Assembly: GCA_020441225.1 (NCBI GenBank)
Contig: JAGRMP010000362.1
Span: 1-25,881 of the forward strand
Length of the DNA stretch: 25,881 nt
Direction of reading: 5' to 3'
DNA from: Maritimibacter sp.
GTDB lineage: Bacteria > Pseudomonadota > Alphaproteobacteria > Rhodobacterales > Rhodobacteraceae
The notes below the pieces were generated by a model that saw only the letters and a program-made list of their open reading frames with translations, did no database searches and was not told the origin of the DNA. Each line of letters begins with the position of its first letter. Within the stretch, counting starts at the first letter, position 1. The translations under genes were made by a program, and so were the position numbers. Below are positions 13,900-22,447 of the stretch, in pieces.

Positions 13900-15363
13900 T
13901 TGACCGCACAGACGCCTATCGACGATTTCAGCGCTGTCTGCGACGGGCTACGCTCGATCGTTGGGGAGCGTCACCTGCGTCTTGATCGCGACGTTCTTGC
14001 AAGTCATGCGACCGACTGGACCGGGCAGTTTCAGACCGATGCCATCGCCGTTGTGCGCCCCAACACCACCACGCAAGTTGCCGAGATCATCAAGCTTTGC
14101 GCCGCCCATGGTATCGCCGTTGTGCCGCAGGGCGGGCGCACTGGGCTTTGCGGGGGCGGCGTGCCCGTCGCCGGGCAACCCTCCGTCATTGTGTCGCTGG
14201 CCCGCATGAACGCGGTGCGCGCGGTCGATCCTGTCGGGCGCACGGTCGTGGCCGAGGCCGGGGTGGTGCTCGAGACCCTTCAGGATGAGGCGCTTGAGCA
14301 TGGGCTGATTTTTCCGTTGATGTTCGGCGCCAAGGGCAGTTGCACCATCGGTGGCAACCTTTCGACCAACGCGGGCGGCTCGAACGTCGTGCGCTACGGC
14401 AACACGCGCGAGCTTTGCCTCGGGATCGAAGCGGTGATGCCCGATGGCACGGTGATCAACGCGTTGACGGGCCTGCGCAAGGACAACACCGGTTATGACC
14501 TCAAGGATCTGCTGATCGGCGCCGAAGGCACGCTGGGGATTATCACCGCGGCCGTCTTCAAGCTTTTCCCTGAACCCACCAGCCGCGCGACGGCGTTCTT
14601 GTCCGTCGCCTCGCTGGACGGCGCGATCGAGGTGCTTAACCGATTGCAGGACCATACCGGCGGCGCGGTCGAGGCGTTTGAATTCGTGCCGCGGGCCGTG
14701 GTCGATACGATCTGCACCGTCTTTCCCGACATCCGCCGCCCCCTCGACGCGCCCGCGGAAAACGGGATACTGATCGAAGTCGCCTCATCGCGTCCGCATG
14801 ACGCCGAGGTGATGGAGGACGGCAGCGTGCGGCTTGAAGAGCAGGTCATGGAGCTGCTCGCGACGCTGATGGAAGACGGGCTGGTTCTGGATGCGATGAT
14901 CGCGCAATCGGAGCAGCAACGCGCCGATCTGTGGCGCATGCGGGAAGCGACGCTTGAGGCGATCACCGAGAGCGGCCCCGCGTATCATCTCGATATCTCG
15001 TTACCGCTGGCCAATATTGCCGCCTTTGTCGCCGAAATGGACGTCATCGCGGCGGACGCCGGGTTCCAACCTGTCACGGTCGGACATCTGGGCGACGGAA
15101 ACCTGCACTACGCGCTGACCGCCGGCGCCGGGCGGGACTGGGACAGCCTGCCGCTGGAGGCCACCAAGCAGGCCGCCTTCGCCTTGCTGACCCGCCTGAA
15201 CGGCTCTTTCAGTGCCGAACACGGGATCGGGCAGAGCAAATTGCAGGTCATGGCCCAGCTCAAGGAACCCACGCAGATCGCGGTCATGCGCGCCATCAAG
15301 ACCGCGCTCGACCCGCACGACATTATCAATCCCGGAAAGCTCATTCCGGATCTCGAACAATAA
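13900..15363 (+). CDS. FAD-binding oxidase/dehydrogenase of the D-2-hydroxyacid (GlcD/D-lactate dehydrogenase) family
   Basis: The protein has 487 residues. The start is TTG 13900, following GGGGGAG; no better start exists before the FAD domain. The PCMH-type FAD domain contains AVVRPNTTTQVAEIIKLCAAHG, VPQGGRTGLCGGGVP, GSCTIGGNLSTNAGG and the 'GAEGTLGIIT' segment. The C-terminal FAD-oxidase domain has GHLGDGNLHY and EHGIGQSK, the usual His/Glu positions for substrate and metal binding. Members oxidise D-lactate, glycolate, D-2-hydroxyglutarate and similar D-2-hydroxy acids to 2-oxo acids, passing electrons to quinones or flavoproteins. The substrate is not known here. Its place as first gene after the GntR operator suggests that a 2-hydroxy acid is the operon's substrate or intermediate. 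Confidence 0.92.
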   Translation: MTAQTPIDDFSAVCDGLRSIVGERHLRLDRDVLASHATDWTGQFQTDAIAVVRPNTTTQVAEIIKLCAAHGIAVVPQGGRTGLCGGGVPVAGQPSVIVSLARMNAVRAVDPVGRTVVAEAGVVLETLQDEALEHGLIFPLMFGAKGSCTIGGNLSTNAGGSNVVRYGNTRELCLGIEAVMPDGTVINALTGLRKDNTGYDLKDLLIGAEGTLGIITAAVFKLFPEPTSRATAFLSVASLDGAIEVLNRLQDHTGGAVEAFEFVPRAVVDTICTVFPDIRRPLDAPAENGILIEVASSRPHDAEVMEDGSVRLEEQVMELLATLMEDGLVLDAMIAQSEQQRADLWRMREATLEAITESGPAYHLDISLPLANIAAFVAEMDVIAADAGFQPVTVGHLGDGNLHYALTAGAGRDWDSLPLEATKQAAFALLTRLNGSFSAEHGIGQSKLQVMAQLKEPTQIAVMRAIKTALDPHDIINPGKLIPDLEQ

Positions 15364-15406
15364 CGATTGCCTCGACGGACCAACAACCACCACAGGGAAC
15401 ACGGCC

Positions 15407-16363
15407 TTGGAACTTCACGGATTTCTGAAAGCGGGCATTGCCGCAGCCACACTCGCCGCCGCCGCGCCCGCCGCCGCGCAAGACCTCTTTGACGGCTGCC
15501 CGTCGGGACCGATCCTCGAGCGCTTTGTCGAGTTTGGCAAAACCGGTCAGATGCCGCCGGATCTGGGCAAATGGCTCAACACGCCGTCGGCGCAGTATGT
15601 CGAGCCGTGGAAGCCCTTCGACAACGTCGATTTTGTCGGCATCTGCTGGGTGTCGTCCTGGATGGTGCATACCGATGACGGCGTCGTGCTGATCGACACG
15701 CTCTATGGCCCCTTCAAAGAGACCCTGGCCGAAAACATCAAGGCTGCCGGTGTCGACTATGCCGACATCAAATTCGTGCTGATGACCCATGGGCATTTTG
15801 ACCATGTCGGCGGCGCCAAGGCGATGAAAGAGCTTCTGCCCAACGCCACCTTCGTGATGACGCGGGGCGGTTGGGACGAAGCGGTGGAATCCGCCGCAGC
15901 CTCAAGCGGGCCGCGCGCCTGGGAGATGATCGAACCGGAAATGGTCGTTGCGGACGGCGACAGCCTCGAGATCGGCGGCAACACCTTCAGGGTTTATGAA
16001 ACCCCGGGCCATACATGGGGCACCGCGTCCTATTCCTTCGACGTCAAGGATGGCGACAACACGCACCGCGCGATCGTCATCGGCGGATTGGGCCTCAATG
16101 CCATCGAGGGGCCGACGCAGGTCGAGGCCTACATCGAAAGCGTGGATCGGGTGCGCGCGCTTGTCGAGAGCGCCGATGAGAGCGTCGAGGTCAACCTGAC
16201 CACGCATGGTTTCGCCGACAACCTCGACGAAAACCGCCAGAAACTGGCGCTGCGCGCCGACGGGGAGCCGAACCTGTTCGTCGATCCCGACGGGCTATTG
16301 AAGCAAATCGCCCGGCTGCGCGCCGGAGCGGTCACAAGGCTTGAGGTCGAGAAAGCGAAATAA
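15407..16363 (+). CDS. Secreted metallo-beta-lactamase-fold hydrolase
   Basis: The protein has 318 residues from TTG 15407. The product begins ELHGFLKAGIAAATLAAAAP with an AxA-type cleavage site before QDLFDG, so it is probably periplasmic. The MBL core is clear: VLIDTLYGP, then THGHFDHVGG with His128, His130, Asp132 and His133, TPGHTWG with His202, and TTHGFADN with His267. This set and its spacing resemble the dinuclear zinc ligands of class B3 enzymes. The 'GD' bridging Asp of glyoxalase II is not seen (GGLGLNA instead). The family hydrolyses esters, lactones, thioesters, sulfate esters or beta-lactams. In this operon a lactone, ester or sulfate substrate is more likely than a drug. The gene is 43 bases after the oxidase. 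Confidence 0.88.
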   Translation: MELHGFLKAGIAAATLAAAAPAAAQDLFDGCPSGPILERFVEFGKTGQMPPDLGKWLNTPSAQYVEPWKPFDNVDFVGICWVSSWMVHTDDGVVLIDTLYGPFKETLAENIKAAGVDYADIKFVLMTHGHFDHVGGAKAMKELLPNATFVMTRGGWDEAVESAAASSGPRAWEMIEPEMVVADGDSLEIGGNTFRVYETPGHTWGTASYSFDVKDGDNTHRAIVIGGLGLNAIEGPTQVEAYIESVDRVRALVESADESVEVNLTTHGFADNLDENRQKLALRADGEPNLFVDPDGLLKQIARLRAGAVTRLEVEKAK

Positions 16364-16438
16364 CGAAAGGAACTTGGCCCGAGTTCAGCAAAGCAATCTG
16401 CGGTCGGGCCTCTTCGAAAATCCAAGGGAGGACTATCC

Positions 16439-17386
16439 ATGAAACTCAAATCGAAAATTCTGTCTTTTGGCGCCGCGGCGCTGATGGCTTTGGCGTCTCC
16501 GGCCCTCGCTGAGGACTGGGCACCTGACGGCCCGCTCACCCTCGAGATCGGCTTTGGCGCCGGTGGCTCGACCGACACCTTGGGCCGGGTGCTCGCCAGC
16601 GTGATGGAAAAAAATACCGGCTGGAACATCGTTGTCGAAAACCGCGAAGGCGGCGGCGGGGTTGCCATGTTCACCGGTCTTTCGCAGCGCCCCGCGGACG
16701 GCACCGTGATCGGCATGGGCGTCAGCATCCCGGTCCTTGTGCAACTTGTGCAGCGCGGCGATCAACTGCCGTTCGACATCGAGAGCTTCGACTATCTCGG
16801 CACCGTCGCCGTGGCAGAATTGGCGCTGGTCGCAAGCAAGGACGCCCCCTTTGACGATCTGGAAGGCCTGGTTGCCTATTCCAAGGAGAACTCTGGCGTC
16901 GCTGTTGCAACGATGGCGCCGCCGCAGGTCCTGATGATGAAGCAGACGACGGCCGCGACGGACGCCACGTTCGATCTGGTCACCGCCGACGGCGGCGCCG
17001 AGGTCATGAAGCTGATCCTTGGCGGTCAGGTGCTGGCGGGCTTTGGATCGGGCGAGCATTTCCCCTACCTCGAGTCGGGGGATATGAAGGTCATCGCGAG
17101 TGCGAACCAGGCGCGCCTGAGCTATGCGCCGGATGTGAAAACCTTCACCGAGTCCGGTGTTGCCGCCTATGTTGATCCGGTGTTCTTCCTCGCCATGCCC
17201 AAGGGCACCGATCCGGCCGCTCTCGAAGCCATTGCAGCGGCGATGGATGAGGCAATCGGATCGCCGGAAGTCGCCGAGATCGTCGCCAACGCGGTCAAAG
17301 GGACGCCCAAAAACCTGGGCCCCGAGGGCGCCCATCAGATGATGGTCGACGGCCTGGCCAACGCCAAAGTGCTGTTCGCCGAATAA
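16439..17386 (+). CDS. TctC/Bug-type periplasmic solute-binding protein of a tripartite tricarboxylate transporter
   Basis: The protein has 315 residues; ATG 16439 follows GGGAGG. The N-terminal signal peptide (MKLKSKILSFGAAALMALAS, then PALAED) is followed by the family pattern. That comprises PLTLEIGFGAGGSTDTLGRV, then VVENREGGGGVAMF, a variable middle, ADGGAEVMKLILGGQVLAGFG, and the C-terminal PKGTDPAALEAIAAAMDEA. These Bug/TctC proteins capture mono-, di- or tricarboxylates and aromatic acids in the periplasm and deliver them to the TctAB permease. Genes for TctB and TctA follow directly, so this is a complete system. A hairpin after the stop may keep the binding-protein message more abundant. 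The ligand cannot be read from sequence. An aromatic or hydroxy acid is an inference from context. Confidence 0.93.
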   Translation: MKLKSKILSFGAAALMALASPALAEDWAPDGPLTLEIGFGAGGSTDTLGRVLASVMEKNTGWNIVVENREGGGGVAMFTGLSQRPADGTVIGMGVSIPVLVQLVQRGDQLPFDIESFDYLGTVAVAELALVASKDAPFDDLEGLVAYSKENSGVAVATMAPPQVLMMKQTTAATDATFDLVTADGGAEVMKLILGGQVLAGFGSGEHFPYLESGDMKVIASANQARLSYAPDVKTFTESGVAAYVDPVFFLAMPKGTDPAALEAIAAAMDEAIGSPEVAEIVANAVKGTPKNLGPEGAHQMMVDGLANAKVLFAE

Positions 17387-17393
17387 CCGAAGA

Positions 17394-17419
17394 GCCCTCG
17401 CGTCCAAAGGCGCGGGGGC
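17394..17419 (+). other. Intercistronic hairpin between the TctC and TctB genes
   Basis: GCCCTCGCG (17394-17402) pairs with CGCGGGGGC (17411-17419), nine pairs including one G-U, around an eight-base loop. No T-run follows. Such hairpins after binding-protein genes usually protect the upstream message from 3' decay and give the binding protein a higher level than the membrane parts. Confidence 0.65.
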
Positions 17420-17446
17420 CTCATCACTCTTGGGAGGAGGGCCATC

Positions 17447-17872
17447 ATGCGACTATCGGCTGACCGCGTGTCCGGCGCGTTCTTTTTTCTGTTCGGGTTG
17501 GCGCTCTATTTTCTTGTCATCCCCGGCTATGTGGAAACCGTTGAAGGCAGCAACCTCGCGCCCAAGACCGTGCCCAATTACATCGCAGTGATCATCGCCG
17601 TCTGCGGTGCGCTTCTTGTCATCAAGCCCACCGACCACCGGACTCAGAGCCCGCGCGCGTTCCTGGTGACCGGGGCCTACGCTGGCGTCCTCGCCATTGG
17701 CATCTATGGCATGTCGCTGTTCGGGTTCGAGTACGTCGCCCCGGTTATGGCCTTCGCCATCATGTGGATGATCGGCGAGCGCCGCCCGCTTTGGCTCGGC
17801 GCCGGAACCATCGTGATGCCATTCATAATCTGGTTTGTCGTGACCTACCCCCTTGGCCGCGCGCTGCCCTGA
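17447..17872 (+). CDS. TctB-type small membrane subunit of a tripartite tricarboxylate transporter
   Basis: The protein has 141 residues; ATG 17447 follows GGGAGGAGGG. Four membrane segments are visible: FFFLFGLALYFLVIPGYV, IAVIIAVCGALLVI, AYAGVLAIGIYGMSLFGF and the C-terminal pair around VAPVMAFAIMWMIG/IVMPFIIWFVVTYPLG. Size and pattern match the poorly conserved TctB family, whose exact role in the complex is unsettled. It lies 11 bases before the large permease gene and is part of the same message. Confidence 0.88.
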   Translation: MRLSADRVSGAFFFLFGLALYFLVIPGYVETVEGSNLAPKTVPNYIAVIIAVCGALLVIKPTDHRTQSPRAFLVTGAYAGVLAIGIYGMSLFGFEYVAPVMAFAIMWMIGERRPLWLGAGTIVMPFIIWFVVTYPLGRALP

Positions 17873-17883
17873 AGGAATAGAAA

Positions 17884-19380
17884 ATGGTTGACCTTTCGAT
17901 CATCCTAGCTGGCTTCGGCGACGCCTTTTCACTGACAAACCTGCTGTTTGTGGTGTTAGGGGTCGCCCTTGGACAGTTTGTCGGCGCCGTGCCCGGTATC
18001 GGCCCGATCATGGCCATGGCCATCGCGATCCCGTTCACCTTCGCGCTCGATCCGCTGGTGGCCATTTCCTTTCTGGTGGGGGTCAACAAGGGCGGTCTGG
18101 TCGGCGGCGCCGTCCCCGCTGTCCTGATGAATACCCCCGGCACCCCGGACGCCGCCGCGACCGCATTGGACGGCTATCCGATGGCCAAACAGGGCAAGCC
18201 CCTCAAGGCCACCAAGATGGCGCTGTTCGCGTCGATCACCGGCGACACGTTCAGTGATATCGTGCTGATCACCGTCTCCGCTCCCCTTGCCGTGCTCGCG
18301 CTGAAAATGGGCCCGATCGAGATCGTCGCGCTGATGATTTTTGCCTTTTCCGTGCTCGCCGGGCTGATCGGCAATTCGCTGATCAAAGGCATTATCGCTG
18401 CCGCCCTCGGGCTGCTTGTCGCCTCGATCGGCAGCGACCCGGAGAATTTCACCCCGCGGCTAATCTTTGGCTATTGGGAGCTTTTTGACGGATTGCCGCT
18501 CCCTGCCGTTGCTATCGGCATGCTGGCGATCTCCGAGATCCTGCGCCGGATGTCCGAGGCCCACGGCAACGTTCAAGCGGGGATCGACCTGAACATGTCC
18601 GACAACCCGGATGATCGACGGGTCAGCTGGGCCGAATACTGGTCGTGTCGCTACACCATGCTGCGCGGGGCCACCATCGGCACCATCCTTGGCGCGCTGC
18701 CGGGGATCGGATCGACCGCCGCCGCCTTCATGTCCTATGCCTTCACCAAGGCCTCGTCCAAGGACCCTCAGAGCTTCGGCAAAGGCAATATCCACGGCAT
18801 CGCTGCGACCGAATCCGCCAACTCTGCGGTTGTCGGTGCGAACCTGATCCCGCTTCTGACCCTCGGCATCCCGGGGTCGGTCGGCGCGGCGCTCATCATC
18901 AGCGCCTTCATGATCCACGGCATGCAGCCTGGTCCGTTGCTTTTTGAAACCCAGGGCCGGCTGGTCTACGGGCTGTTCGGGGCGATGATCATGTCCAACT
19001 TCATCAACCTTTGGGTGGGCCAACTTGGCTTGCGGCTCTGGGTCCGTGTCGTGTCGGCGCCGGAATCCATCATCTTTGCCTCGGCGCTGCTGCTGTGTTT
19101 CGTCGGCGTGTCGATGGCTACGAACGGGTTGTTCGGCGTCGCCCTGATGCTGATCTTCGCGGTGCTGGGCTATGTGATGACCAGTTTCGGCTACTCGCTG
19201 GTGATTTTCATCATTGCCTTCTTCCTCGGGCCGCGGTTTGAGAAGTCCATTGCCCAGTCGCTGGCGCTGACCAAAGGCGACCTGCTGCTGGCTTACCAAA
19301 GCCCGGTCGCGATGGCGCTGCTCGTGCTGTCGGTCGTGTCCTTCTTCTGGTTCCTGAAACGGGGGCGGAAGGGGCAGTGA
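17884..19380 (+). CDS. TctA-type large permease subunit of a tripartite tricarboxylate transporter
   Basis: The protein has 498 residues, the usual TctA length. The diagnostic motif is present: VGAVPGIGPIMAMAIAIPFTF near the start, with a second similar GALPGIGSTAAAFMSYAFTK in the middle that reflects the internal duplication. NKGGLVGGAVPAVLMNTPGTPDAAATALDGYPMAKQGK in outline is the strongest family signature. Ten to twelve membrane segments are apparent. The protein carries the substrate across the inner membrane, driven by an ion gradient. Its TGA stop (19378-19380) shares one base with the sulfatase ATG, so the two genes are translationally coupled. This links the imported substrate to the sulfatase. 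Confidence 0.96.
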   Translation: MVDLSIILAGFGDAFSLTNLLFVVLGVALGQFVGAVPGIGPIMAMAIAIPFTFALDPLVAISFLVGVNKGGLVGGAVPAVLMNTPGTPDAAATALDGYPMAKQGKPLKATKMALFASITGDTFSDIVLITVSAPLAVLALKMGPIEIVALMIFAFSVLAGLIGNSLIKGIIAAALGLLVASIGSDPENFTPRLIFGYWELFDGLPLPAVAIGMLAISEILRRMSEAHGNVQAGIDLNMSDNPDDRRVSWAEYWSCRYTMLRGATIGTILGALPGIGSTAAAFMSYAFTKASSKDPQSFGKGNIHGIAATESANSAVVGANLIPLLTLGIPGSVGAALIISAFMIHGMQPGPLLFETQGRLVYGLFGAMIMSNFINLWVGQLGLRLWVRVVSAPESIIFASALLLCFVGVSMATNGLFGVALMLIFAVLGYVMTSFGYSLVIFIIAFFLGPRFEKSIAQSLALTKGDLLLAYQSPVAMALLVLSVVSFFWFLKRGRKGQ

Positions 19381-20942
19381 TGACGAACAAACCCAACTTT
19401 CTTTTCATCATGACCGACCAGCACAGGTCGGACTGGCTTGGGTGCACTGGCCACCCGGTGGTGAAGACCCCCAACATCGACGCGCTGGCGGCGACCGGAA
19501 CCGTGTTTGACGACTTCCATGTCGCGTCGCCGATCTGCATGCCCAACCGGGCGTCGTTCATGACCGGGCGGATGCCGTCGCTGCACGGGCTGCGCTACAA
19601 CGGCTGCACGCTGCCGCTGCGGGCAAATACCTTCGTCGACGTACTGGCCGCAGGCGGATACCGCACCGCGTCGATCGGCAAGAGCCATCTGCAGCCGTTT
19701 TTGGACGGCGGCCCGGCGCGCGCGCCCGATCCCACCGAGCGGTTGGTGCCGGAGGCCTGGAAACCCGAGGAGGGGTTGTTCGAAGAAGAGCAGCCCGACC
19801 GCTTCGCAGGACCGGAATATTACGACGTTCCGGTGCCCTATTACGGCTACCAGCACATCGACCTTGCGACCGATCATGGCGACCGGTGCGGCGGGCACTA
19901 CCAGCAATGGTTCCGCAAGACCTGCTCCGACTGGCAGGCGCTGTCGGATCCGGCCAACGAGCTTGCACACAATTACACCTGTCCGCAGGCCTACCGTACC
20001 CCGATCCCGGAAGAGTTCTACCCCACAACATGGATCGCGGACCGCGCGATTGACTACCTTGAAGGGCGGGCAGGGGAGCCGGAGCCGTTTTTTGCCTTTG
20101 TTTCCTTCCCCGATCCCCATCATCCGTTCAACCCGCCGGGCAAATACTGGGACATGTATTCGCCCGACGACTTCGACGTTGATCTTCCCTATGAGGCGCA
20201 TCAGAATCCGCCGCCTCCGATGCAGTTCATCAACGATCGCTTCGCGCAGGGGTTGGGGCCGGAAATCCCGCAGGGCGTGTTCCGCACCGATCCCCAGCAC
20301 ATTCGCGAAGCGATGGCTCTGACCGCCGGTATGATCACGATGATCGACGACCAGGTCGGGCGCATCGTCGCGGCGTTGAAAGAGAGCGGCCAGTTCGACA
20401 ACACGATCATCATCTTCAACTCGGACCACGGCGACTATCTCGGCGATTTCGAATTCCTGCTGAAAGGCGCGCTGCCGTTCCGCTCGATCACTCAGGTGCC
20501 GATGATCTGGTCGGACCCGATGCAGAACACGGTCGCCCGTAGCGACGCGCTGGCCTCGACGCTCGATCTGTCCGCAAGCATTCTCGACCGGGCGGGCCTT
20601 GCGCCCTATCACGGCATTCAGGGCGAAAGCTTTTTGCCCAGCCTCGCTGCCGATGTGCCGCACCGCGACGCCTTGTTCATGGAATACAACGACGGCGCCC
20701 CCCGCCTTGGATTCGAAAAGGCCGCACGCATGCGCTCGCTGCGCACCAAACACTGGCGCTTCACCACCTATCTCGGACAAGACTGGGGCGAGCTCTACGA
20801 TCTCACGAAAGATCCGCGCGAGACCCGCAACCTGTGGGATGATCCGGCCCATGCCAGCACCAAGGCCGAGCTGTCGCTCCGCATGATCGATCACCTCACC
20901 GCGCAGATGGACGAAAGCCCACGCGCCCGACGCCGCGCTTGA
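19380..20942 (+). CDS. Cys-type sulfatase (formylglycine-dependent sulfuric ester hydrolase)
   Basis: The protein has 520 residues from ATG 19380 with GGAAGGGG upstream. The sulfatase signature is ICMPNRASFMTGR, where Cys53 in the C-x-P-x-R box would be converted to formylglycine by a maturing enzyme not in this window. Metal ligands are the early IMTDQH (Asp13) and the later NSDHGDYLGD (Asp349, His350). The region KGALPFRSITQVPMIW is typical of the family's active-site rim. No signal peptide is seen, so the enzyme should be cytoplasmic. It would remove sulfate from a substrate imported by the preceding transporter. Phosphonate monoester hydrolases share this fold and motif and remain possible. 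The strict coupling to tctA argues that its substrate comes in through this system. Confidence 0.92.
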   Translation: MTNKPNFLFIMTDQHRSDWLGCTGHPVVKTPNIDALAATGTVFDDFHVASPICMPNRASFMTGRMPSLHGLRYNGCTLPLRANTFVDVLAAGGYRTASIGKSHLQPFLDGGPARAPDPTERLVPEAWKPEEGLFEEEQPDRFAGPEYYDVPVPYYGYQHIDLATDHGDRCGGHYQQWFRKTCSDWQALSDPANELAHNYTCPQAYRTPIPEEFYPTTWIADRAIDYLEGRAGEPEPFFAFVSFPDPHHPFNPPGKYWDMYSPDDFDVDLPYEAHQNPPPPMQFINDRFAQGLGPEIPQGVFRTDPQHIREAMALTAGMITMIDDQVGRIVAALKESGQFDNTIIIFNSDHGDYLGDFEFLLKGALPFRSITQVPMIWSDPMQNTVARSDALASTLDLSASILDRAGLAPYHGIQGESFLPSLAADVPHRDALFMEYNDGAPRLGFEKAARMRSLRTKHWRFTTYLGQDWGELYDLTKDPRETRNLWDDPAHASTKAELSLRMIDHLTAQMDESPRARRRA

Positions 20943-20972
20943 CCCCTTTCCGGCCTTTGATTGGAGAAACCC

Positions 20973-21791
20973 ATGTCCGTAAAAAGCATCCTGAGCGCCT
21001 ATAGCGGCGACGCCTCCAAGGGCGCCGGACTGAAACACGCGCTGCTTCTGGCCAAACACCACGACGCCTGGATTACCGGCGTATTGCGGCACGGGCCGAG
21101 CAAGCTGGAGCGCACCCTTCGCACGCAGGTGCCCGACAGCTATCTCGAGGCGTTTTTTCAGGCCGAAAAGGCCCGAATAGAGGAGGTCGAAGCCAGGTTC
21201 GCGCGCATCACCACCGAGTTCGGCTGGGCCGAGCGGTCCGATTTCGTCGATCTCCATGGCGGCGAGGGCGTCGCGCTCTCCGAGTTCGCGCGGCCGTTCG
21301 ACCTCGTCGTGACCGGCGTGCATTCGCGCAGCGAGAACGACGAACACTTGTCGGCCAATCCCGATTTGATTGCCCTGCGCAGCGGTCGCCCGGTGCTTGT
21401 CGTTCCCGACGGGTATGAAGCCGAAGGCCTGGCCGATCATGCGCTCGTGGCCTGGGACGGCAAGCGTGCCTCGGCGCGGGCGCTGGGCGACGCCATGCCC
21501 TATCTCGAGGAAAAGGCGAAAGTCACCATTCTTTCCGTCGGCTCCCAGCCTGTCGCGGGCACCGATATCGTTCTGCGAAATCTCGCGCGCCACGGGATCG
21601 ACGCGAGCCTCGTGCTGAAGCCGCGCAAAAAATCAGTTGCACACACGATCCTGTCGGCCGCAGACGAGCTCAATGCCAAGCTGGTGGTCATGGGGGCGTT
21701 CGAGCATAGCAAGTTCAGTCATGATTTGTTCGGGGGTGTGACCACAGAGGTCATACAGGATGCACGCGTGCCTGTCTTTTTGTCTCACTAA
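20973..21791 (+). CDS. Universal stress protein (tandem UspA domains)
   Basis: The protein has 272 residues from ATG 20973 after GGAGAAA. Two Usp-like halves are seen. The first is SVKSILSAYSGDASKGAGLKHALLLA to SGRPVLVVPDG. The second is DHALVAWDGKRASARALGDAMPYLEEKAKVTILSVGS to VVMGAFEHSKFSHDLFGGVTTEVIQDARVPVFLSH. The 'vvmGa.ghs...d..fGg.t..vl....vPvl.sh' tail is the standard Usp C-terminus with the nucleotide-binding loop. The gene follows the sulfatase by 30 bases and probably ends that operon; the next gene is convergent. Its role is generic stress or energy signalling, with no evidence for a catalytic part in the pathway. Confidence 0.92.
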   Translation: MSVKSILSAYSGDASKGAGLKHALLLAKHHDAWITGVLRHGPSKLERTLRTQVPDSYLEAFFQAEKARIEEVEARFARITTEFGWAERSDFVDLHGGEGVALSEFARPFDLVVTGVHSRSENDEHLSANPDLIALRSGRPVLVVPDGYEAEGLADHALVAWDGKRASARALGDAMPYLEEKAKVTILSVGSQPVAGTDIVLRNLARHGIDASLVLKPRKKSVAHTILSAADELNAKLVVMGAFEHSKFSHDLFGGVTTEVIQDARVPVFLSH

Positions 21792-21840
21792 GATGGCCCA
21801 GCACGCCCGGGACCCACGCCCAAGCGCCGCGCCTGATCGC

Positions 21841-22329
21841 TCAGTCTTTCAGACGCGTTCGCGGCAAAGTGGTCGCTTCCGGGGGCTCCCCGACATTGTC
21901 GGGATCCCCGGAAAACTTCTCGAGCAAATCCAGAAGGGTGTCGTAATTGTCGGCGCCAATGCGCGCCTTGAACCCGTCAACGATGCGCGCGGCTTCGGCA
22001 GCGTTTTCGGTGATGACTTGCGCGCCGCGCGGGGTGATGTCGAGCATCTGGCGACGCCCGTCTTTCGGATCGCGGGTGCGGGTGATCAATCCGCGCATGT
22101 CCATCGCCCGCGTGATCCGGGTGAGGCTCGGCATATGCAGGCTGGCACGGTCGGCAAGATCGGTCGCGTCCTGCGCGCCGTATTCCGACAGCACCCTGAG
22201 CACCCGCCATTGCTGCTCGGTCAATCCCGATCCGGCCAGCATTGTCCGGATCGGCATCATGATGTTTTCGCGTGCCCGGATCAGGGCAATCGGCAGGGAG
22301 CGGGTCGTTGAAGGGAGCGCTGGCATCAT
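21841..22329 (-). CDS. hpaR: MarR-family regulator of homoprotocatechuate degradation (HpaR)
   Basis: The protein has 162 residues; ATG 22329 (or 22326) follows GGTGAAG. The start TTRSLPIALIRARENIMMPIR and the phrase GLTEQQWRVLRVLSEYG are characteristic of HpaR. The winged helix follows (ATDLADRASLHMPSLTRITRAMDMRGLITRTRDPKDGRRQMLDITPRG). HpaR represses the meta-cleavage operon until 3,4-dihydroxyphenylacetate or 4-hydroxyphenylacetate appears. The gene is divergent from hpaFED. Between them are two 12-bp palindromic sites, one on its own promoter and one on the ribosome binding site of hpaF. The C-terminal ~25 residues (DPDNVGEPPEATTLPRTRLKD) are likely disordered. Confidence 0.9.
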   Translation of the reverse strand: MMPALPSTTRSLPIALIRARENIMMPIRTMLAGSGLTEQQWRVLRVLSEYGAQDATDLADRASLHMPSLTRITRAMDMRGLITRTRDPKDGRRQMLDITPRGAQVITENAAEAARIVDGFKARIGADNYDTLLDLLEKFSGDPDNVGEPPEATTLPRTRLKD

Positions 22330-22366
22330 TCTTCACCGCCTTGTTGTCTGCGTCCGTCGCGCAGTT

Positions 22367-22438
22367 AGTTATCATGTTAAATAAGTCGTTGACAAGCCCA
22401 ACTGCCCAACCTAGATGTCGAGGTAATTAACATGTTAA
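22367..22438. promoter_or_regulatory. hpaR/hpaF divergent promoters with two HpaR operator candidates
   Basis: Plus strand: TTGACA (22389-22394), 17 bases, TAGATG (22412-22417). Minus strand: TTGTCA (22395-22390), 17 bases, ATAACT (22372-22367). The two -35 boxes overlap. The palindrome TTAACATGTTAA (22427-22438) lies just downstream of the hpaF start point and touches its ribosome binding site. A copy with one mismatch, TTATCATGTTAA (22369-22380), covers the hpaR -10. A MarR dimer on both sites would close both promoters. Confidence 0.72.
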
Positions 22439-22447
22439 GGAGTGCCC

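Noticed and set aside
19293..21593. 766-residue minus-strand frame opposite the sulfatase and Usp genes
   Set aside because: It is antisense to two clearly identified genes; the open frame is due to high GC at third positions and its translation has no family motif.
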